Shown: piece by piece, positions 61,201-64,000 of the stretch
Layout: every line of letters begins with the position of its first letter
Numbering within the stretch: the stretch's first letter is position 1
From: Psoroptes ovis
Lineage: Eukaryota; Arthropoda; Arachnida; Sarcoptiformes; Psoroptidae
Direction: 5' to 3'
Length of the DNA: 64,000 nucleotides
Assembly (NCBI GenBank): GCA_002943765.1
Contig: PQWQ01000014.1
Coordinates: 744,001 to 808,000 of the forward strand
Translations under genes and position numbers: made by a program
The notes under the pieces: generated by a model
Database searches by the model: none
What the model was told of the DNA's origin: nothing
What the model saw: the letters and a program-made list of their open reading frames with translations, nothing else

Positions 61201-61712
61201 AATCTATTTTTTCAAATATCAAATTTTGAATGATTATTCATGCATTAAAATTATTAAAATTTCATGAAAAAAACCAACAAAAAAAACTTGATCTTTGACT
61301 TACTTTTATCAAATGTAATTGGATCTTCTTTTGATGATGACGAATTCATCGAATTTATTTGTTCAAATATTGTTTCACCATTTACCATTAAATTTATTTT
61401 GTTACAATTCAACATCATCATCGTCATTATTATTATTATTGATGATAATAATGTTATTTTAGTGATGAAAATAAATTTCATTATTATTAAATAAATTAAT
61501 GTAATTTGATAAAATTGTTGCTGCTTATGTTGATGTGGTCGATGTTGATTTGATCGTCGGTGATTACGAAGATGATTATGACGCTGATAGTCAAGTTGAT
61601 GTCTTAATTTATTGAAATTCAAATTTAATCGTAAATGGACAAGCAAATTTCGAACATATGACGACAAAGATAATGATGATGGTGAAGATGATGATTCAGT
61701 TGTGACAATCAT
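30332..61712 (-). CDS. Dscam: Dscam-family Ig/FNIII cell-adhesion receptor, complete, 11 exons
   Basis: Join on the minus strand: 61712..61304, 56026..54998, 53498..53160, 47384..47220, 47119..45741, 36500..34748, 34675..34514, 34281..33702, 32754..32678, 32489..31338, 31251..30332. Every junction phase matches and the sum is 7,965 nt (2,654 aa). Domain order: N-terminal region and signal segment, Ig1 (270-479), Ig2, Ig3, Ig4, Ig5, Ig6, Ig7, Ig8, Ig9, FN1 (from about 1650), FN2, then FN5- and FN6-like modules, one membrane helix (2307-2331) and a 323-aa tail. Dscams are homophilic surface receptors for neurite repulsion and wiring and, in arthropods, are also expressed in haemocytes. Diagnostic sequences include MEHRLTGE (end of Ig2), PPVLSPFIF (Ig7), GSEYIARIEAFN (FN5) and DGGCPITGY (FN6). 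FN3, FN4 and Ig10 are missing. Expression and the real 5' end cannot be judged here. Confidence 0.93.
31338..32489 (-). CDS. Dscam: Dscam-like exon 10: FN5, FN6 and membrane helix
   Basis: Starts DPPKPPNFRIENVSTHEALL and ends in phase 1 at GTAAGT. The first FNIII has a poly-Ser/Asn insert between its B and C strands, then LRNLRCGSEY and GSGRPSE, the signature of vertebrate/insect FN5. The second has WSDGGCPITGYSIKYR and GKREAEYSFATL, the signature of FN6, with a His/Gln/Asn insert of about 45 aa. The helix IFIPAICTIIVLIVVISTSI is followed by RLRQEQQ as a basic stop-transfer. Confidence 0.93.
32678..32754 (-). CDS. Dscam: Dscam-like exon 9: end of FN2
   Basis: A 77-nt exon too short to stand out as an open frame. 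It codes FIVQAFNEKGAGPSS and ARTFTH, the F and G strands of FN2, and is bounded by GATTAG and GTAAGG with matching phases (2 in, 1 out). It is found only because exon 8 stops mid-domain. Confidence 0.9.
32755..33701 (-). other. Dscam intron 8
   Basis: 947 bp of simple AT-rich sequence with one MITE copy (33199). No extra exon seen. Confidence 0.7.
33199..33279 (+). mobile_element. mariner-type 80-bp MITE, copy 17 (Dscam intron 8)
   Basis: Type A, 81 bp, TA on both sides, right end GAACTACCTAA. Confidence 0.9.
33702..34281 (-). CDS. Dscam: Dscam-like exon 8: most of FN2 with a large insert
   Basis: Opens APTVMPENLRAI and SIRLTWSI (A and B strands), then VEVIDGFYIGYRP and QSYTYKTIS (C and C'), then about 90 residues of Ser/Asn/Gln-rich sequence before YEHIVDSLHRQTLYQ (E-F). 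An FNIII module is normally about 95 aa; this one is more than twice that. The donor is GTGAGT in phase 2. Confidence 0.9.
34514..34675 (-). CDS. Dscam: Dscam-like exon 7: second half of FN1
   Basis: DKTWHNAMMIKSNT, then GLQPLTPYEFRVSFVNEFG and SEHSRS: C' to G strands of FN1. Junctions are in phase 1 on both sides. Confidence 0.93.
34748..36500 (-). CDS. Dscam: Dscam-like exon 6: end of Ig5 through start of FN1
   Basis: A single 1,753-nt exon. It completes Ig5 (DVGQFHCLAINRAG, Cys1114), then Ig6 (Cys1155, Cys1205), Ig7 (Cys1248, Trp1261, Cys1309), Ig8 (Cys1409, Trp1421, Cys1478) and Ig9 (Cys1550, Trp1563, Cys1629), and begins FN1 with LPDKPESLKAIDVGSRTVTL. In Ig6 the core Trp is replaced (DEVYFIR). 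Ig8 has about 45 inserted residues with poly-Ser and poly-Met; Ig9 has poly-His/Gln inserts. In insects Ig7 is an alternative cassette; here it is fixed inside this exon. Confidence 0.93.
36978..37058 (-). mobile_element. mariner-type 80-bp MITE, copy 18 (Dscam intron 5)
   Basis: Type A, 81 bp, TA on both sides, left end TTAGATTGTCCCG. Confidence 0.9.
38660..38739 (+). mobile_element. mariner-type 80-bp MITE, copy 19 (Dscam intron 5)
   Basis: Type A, 80 bp, TA on both sides. Confidence 0.9.
39646..39726 (-). mobile_element. mariner-type 80-bp MITE, copy 20 (Dscam intron 5), left end lost
   Basis: Type A with a degraded left terminus (TTTCAAATGTCCG replaces TTAGGTTGTCCG); right end GACAGCTTAA then TA. 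Probably an older copy; the left limit is approximate. Confidence 0.8.
40621..40701 (-). mobile_element. mariner-type 80-bp MITE, copy 21 (Dscam intron 5)
   Basis: Type A, 81 bp, TA on both sides. The centre has an extra CT (CTCTCTATTG), and the right arm is shortened (GAACTTCCGGAC). Confidence 0.88.
41276..41301. repeat. (AAT)n microsatellite
   Basis: Uninterrupted AAT tract in Dscam intron 5. Confidence 0.8.
41602..41660. repeat. two adjacent perfect hairpins
   Basis: ATTACGAT/ATCGTAAT around a GAT-repeat loop is followed at once by ATGTTTGCTATAT, a 3-base loop (GGA) and ATATAGCAAACAT (13-bp perfect stem, 41632-41660). Confidence 0.75.
42302..42381 (+). mobile_element. mariner-type 80-bp MITE, copy 22 (Dscam intron 5)
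   Basis: Type A, 80 bp, TA on both sides. Only 352 bp from copy 23, which has the opposite orientation. Confidence 0.9.
42734..42814 (-). mobile_element. mariner-type 80-bp MITE, copy 23 (Dscam intron 5)
   Basis: Type A, 81 bp, TA on both sides. With copy 22 it makes a facing inverted pair in one intron. Confidence 0.9.
43192..43386 (-). other. GC-elevated island in Dscam intron 5
   Basis: Clearly richer in G+C than its surroundings. One minus-strand frame reads MLHFNQPLTV...HHLT, a TAA, then PKKKKDWKIPRGFEGKPISC and IVYRRPRNQF. The composition looks protein-like, but there is an in-frame stop, no clear splice sites, and I do not recognise a family. It could be a decayed gene copy, an ncRNA or chance. 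Confidence 0.3.
44691..44723. repeat. (GAAT)n microsatellite
   Basis: About eight GAAT units in Dscam intron 5. Confidence 0.85.
44796..44876 (+). mobile_element. mariner-type 80-bp MITE, copy 24 (Dscam intron 5)
   Basis: Type A, 81 bp, TA on both sides, left end TTAGTGTTGTCCG. Confidence 0.9.
45741..47119 (-). CDS. Dscam: Dscam-like exon 5: Ig3, Ig4 and most of Ig5
   Basis: 1,379 nt, phase 1 in, phase 0 out. Ig3 has Cys711, Trp723 and Cys786 (DIGIYICLAN). Ig4 has Cys831, Trp897 and Cys950 (DDAGLYQCFV) with a long Asn-rich stretch between the first Cys and Trp. Ig5 has Cys998 and Trp1010 (APRIQWKR), then two poly-Gln runs before FQTISYFNITSLRPQ. In insects Ig3 is split by the exon 6 alternative cluster; here it lies whole within one exon. 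Confidence 0.92.
47220..47384 (-). CDS. Dscam: Dscam-like exon 4: second half of Ig2
   Basis: 165 nt, phase 1 on both sides. Codes YILPITGDLLIASI, KKFRCRMEHRLTGE and SRIKLK. The RCRxxHRLTGE motif is a hallmark of Dscam Ig2. Only 100 bp separate it from exon 5. Confidence 0.93.
47745..47825 (+). mobile_element. mariner-type MITE, subfamily B, copy 25 (Dscam intron 3)
   Basis: 81 bp, TA on both sides. It shares the type B interior with the copy at 25695 (TGCCGACTATATCGTAGG, AATCAGCAAGAACTTATC). Confidence 0.88.
48934..48957. repeat. 9-bp perfect hairpin
   Basis: TTTTGGCAC, loop ATTTGG, GTGCCAAAA. One of the few GC-bearing stems in intron 3. Confidence 0.7.
50835..50914 (+). mobile_element. 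mariner-type 80-bp MITE, copy 26 (Dscam intron 3)
   Basis: Type A, 80 bp, TA on both sides, right end CAGCCTGA. Confidence 0.9.
52046..52126 (+). mobile_element. mariner-type 80-bp MITE, copy 27 (Dscam intron 3)
   Basis: Type A, 81 bp, TA on both sides. Left TTTGGTTGTCCG, right CAACCCAA; ATTCCGC is altered to GTTTTTGC. Confidence 0.88.
53160..53498 (-). CDS. Dscam: Dscam-like exon 3: first half of Ig2
   Basis: 339 nt, phase 1 in and out. A proline/threonine-rich linker (FAIPPPPPTLVTLT) leads to GNDAILKCSL (Cys525) and RVIAWYTDDD (Trp542), then poly-Thr and poly-Gln before the GTGAGT donor. The split inside Ig2 matches the exon 4/5 break of insect Dscam1, though only one version of the exon is seen. 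Confidence 0.9.
53499..54997 (-). other. Dscam intron 2 (1.5 kb)
   Basis: AT-rich, with one MITE copy (54469) and no other signal. Acceptor ACCAG, donor GTAAGT. Confidence 0.7.
54469..54548 (+). mobile_element. mariner-type 80-bp MITE, copy 28 (Dscam intron 2)
   Basis: Type A, 80 bp, TA on both sides; the two terminal 20-mers are perfect inverted repeats. Probably a young copy. Confidence 0.92.
54998..56026 (-). CDS. Dscam: Dscam-like exon 2: linker and Ig1
   Basis: 1,029 nt, phase 1 on both sides. The first 115 residues are Asn/Ser-rich and unlike any Dscam. Ig1 then runs from FIRPYFIQEP through Cys293, Trp356 (SKIYWEVRD), MNVAGIREQRSNNDGTLTFL and Cys459 (YYRCVVEFNYG) to GVLISRSIQITV. Poly-Asn and poly-Gln inserts expand Ig1 to about 210 aa, twice the usual size. 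PVMNVAGIRE and GTLTFLPF align to the Dscam Ig1 pattern (LRxVLPNGxLxFPPF). Confidence 0.9.
57389..57468 (-). mobile_element. mariner-type 80-bp MITE, copy 29 (Dscam intron 1)
   Basis: Type A, 80 bp. Left end ATAGGTTGTCCGG without a clear TA; right end perfect with TA. Confidence 0.88.
60690..60770 (+). mobile_element. mariner-type 80-bp MITE, copy 30 (Dscam intron 1)
   Basis: Type A, 81 bp, TA on both sides, with one extra G (TTAGGGTTGTCCG). Confidence 0.9.
61304..61712 (-). CDS. Dscam: Dscam-like exon 1: N-terminus and signal segment
   Basis: 409 nt ending in phase 1 at GTAAGT. The first ATG (61712) gives 77 residues rich in Ser, then Arg/His/Gln, ahead of a second ATG (61481) that opens MKFIFITKITLLSSIIIIMT, a good signal peptide. 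Starting at 61481 gives a normal secreted receptor of 2,577 aa; starting at 61712 puts the hydrophobic stretch internally. I prefer 61481 for function but report the longer frame. After the signal comes a short linker (NGETIFEQIN) to exon 2. Confidence 0.75.
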
Positions 61713-64000
61713 TTTGTCTATTTTTTTTCAAAAACTTTTTGCACAAAAAAAAAATTTGAAATTTTAGTGATCTTGTGTAGTTATAATTATTATTGAACTG
61801 ATTTTTCAATAATAACCATCATAATCATCATCATTGATTTTAATGATCAATCAATAATAATCATTGATTATAAGAATTATTGTTGATCATTGATTATTTG
61901 ATGATAATCACGGATGCACATGAATAATGATTATTATTATTATCATTATAATGGTCAGTAGTCAGATTTTTGTTTCTTGCTCGTCGTTTGTCTTCATAGT
62001 TTTTTGATTATGATTATAATTATATTAATGATAATTTCCGTACCAAATATCATTTATGAATTCATATATTTTATACTTTTGATATCAATGAAATCATTAA
62101 CTTTGTAGATAATAATATTGTTATTATTAGATTTTTTCATTTCATTGAATACATTTGAATCTCATAATCAAATGATAAACCTATCAATGATAAGCAAATG
62201 AAATGGAAAAAAATCAAAAATTACAATTATGATACTGATAATAATAATAAATAAATGAATATGGAAATTAAAAGAACAAAAGACATTTTTTTTGTTCAAG
62301 ATTCGTGTGTCAAAACCAGCAAACTGGGAGTTCCTGAATTGGTCAACAACAACCAAACGAAACGACCACACGACAAGACAATTTGATTGATATTTTTTTT
62401 TACAACATTCCATCATCATCATTATGATTTTGGCCATTGAATCATAATGTAATATTATGTAATATCACTATTATTATTATGATTATTATTATTACTATTA
62501 TCATTAATTTTATTATTGAGGTTTTATTTTTTTCATTTTTTTCCATGTATTTATGCCTAGCATTTCCGGAAATATTTTCAGTAAAATCATATCGAGTCCA
62601 CATTTGTGTTGAACAAAACGAAAAAAAAAAACAATGAAGACACCAGAGCTGCATGGAATCACATTTTTCGTTGTATTCAATGCTTTGTTTGTTCAAAATT
62701 ATTTATTCAGAATGATTCCCAGGGAATTTTTTTATTTTTAATTACAAAATTTTGCATTTTTTAAAAAATAATTTACACAGATAACAACATGTTACGACAA
62801 TGTCTAATGCAAACAAATATTATATGAATATTAATAATTAAAAATGGCTAGAGACATGCGATGATACGATGCGATGTGATGCAATGATGTAATGTATTAA
62901 TGATTATTTTAATTTTCAAAACGGATGCAAAAATTCAAACTGAAAAAAAAATTCAATGAAATGCAAAAATCAACAATGATATGGCCGTATGTCCTCCTTG
63001 GTTCCCTTCGCCAAGGCCGAATTTGGGCTCAAATTCTGGTTTGGGCCCGAAAAAAAAACCATAAATGATACTTGAAACAATGTTGAATATGCTTGTTGGT
63101 TGGCAATTTCTTAATTTCAACATTTTGAAAATAAGAAATGAGAAAAAACATTTATTTTCAATGTAAAACATTTTGGAAAAATGTTTGATTCTTTTCTCTC
63201 TTTTTTGCCTTTATTCCAATCAAAAACATTTTTTTTGCAATGCTAAGCATAAAATATCTATTCATTTTTATTTATTTTTATTTATTTCCACTTTCAAAAT
63301 TCAAATCTTTATATTTTTTTTTTCTGTTTTTGAATTGATGATATAAACATTGTCGATATTCGTTTTTTATTCTCATTTTTTCGAGCTTGTTTTTTGGTGT
63401 TGTTTCGGGTTCTTGTCATTTTTTTTTTTTTTTTTTGGGTGTTGAAATGGTCTGAGAGTCCAAGTCCTTATTTCACATCTTCTCGGGCCATTTTTCGAAA
63501 CAAATTCATACATTTTGTTTGATTTTGGACTGGGAAAAAAAATTTCAAATTTTTCCATTTTAAACTTTTCTTGGAATTTTATGAAGAATTCTAGGGAAAA
63601 TTCAATTTTCTGCACCTCAAAAAATTCACATTTCTACACATTGAAAACTCTAAAATTTTCGATTCACCAACTTAAATACATCGGATTGATCGGCTACAAT
63701 TGATTGGTGGGTGAAATTCATTAATTTAAAATTCATTTCTAAATGATTTCAAATCGATAATTGAATTTTTTCTTATTTTTTGGTTTATAAAATGAATTAA
63801 GAAAAGAGAGCGAAACGAAAAAATTATGAATTTTGCCATTCATTCATTTCAACCATAAATGATTATTATTATTATTATTTAACAACAATATAAATGTCTT
63901 TATTTAAAGCAAAATGAATGAAATAATAATAATAATTTATGCTCAATTTATTTTTGAATGATATAAAAATGGAGCGAAGAATTATGATTTACAAAAGAAA
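61713..64000. other. upstream flank of the Dscam-like gene
   Basis: No coding exon recognised. It contains ATT and GAT simple repeats, AT-rich imperfect palindromes around 61840-61910, and a GC-elevated patch at 62980-63055 with a CCTTGG/CCAAGG hairpin. The promoter of the Dscam gene should lie here, but I see no TATA box or other motif I could defend. Confidence 0.55.

Larger units (their letters stand above)
56027..61303 (-). other. Dscam intron 1 (5.3 kb)
   Basis: Separates the signal exon from Ig1, as the large first introns of insect Dscams do. It holds MITE copies at 57389 and 60690, GAAT tracts and AT-rich filler. No alternative first exon with a signal peptide could be defended. Confidence 0.65.

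Overview
The window is strongly A+T-rich animal nuclear DNA with spliced genes. Three protein-coding genes can be built exon by exon: a lysosomal beta-hexosaminidase (GH20), a CDC50/TMEM30 P4-ATPase partner, and a large Dscam-family cell-adhesion receptor. Tiny 53-150 bp introns in the first two genes, long Asn/Gln/Ser/His homopolymers in protein, trinucleotide-rich spacers and the Dscam type together suggest a small-genome arthropod. An astigmatid mite (Dermatophagoides or Psoroptes type) is my best guess. That placement is inference; no rRNA, tRNA or mitochondrial marker is present to fix it.

Layout. Bases 64-1788 (+) carry the complete hexosaminidase in three exons, and 2056-3470 (+) carry the complete TMEM30/CDC50 gene in three exons, only 267 bp apart. 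From 3471 to 30331 lies about 27 kb in which I find no convincing gene. It is filled with microsatellites, palindromes and many copies of one 80-bp element. Bases 30332-61712 (-) hold the Dscam-like gene: 11 exons, whose junction phases all agree and sum to 7,965 nt (2,654 codons plus stop), with introns from 72 bp to 9.2 kb. The last 2.3 kb (61713-64000) is its upstream flank, with no recognised gene.

The most striking repeat is an 80-84 bp mariner-type MITE with ends TTAGGTTGTCCGAAAAGTTC and TA target duplications. There are 30 copies in 64 kb (28 of one subfamily, 2 of another), 14 of them inside Dscam introns and none in an exon. In size and architecture it resembles human MADE1, the 80-bp derivative of Hsmar1.

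The Dscam gene is unusual. It keeps Ig1-Ig9, FN1, FN2, FN5, FN6 and the membrane helix in canonical order, but the FN3-FN4-Ig10 block is absent, leaving 9 Ig + 4 FNIII. It has no alternative cassettes that I can see, it fuses many domains into very long exons, and it carries large low-complexity insertions inside Ig and FN folds. The three genes have no evident shared pathway.
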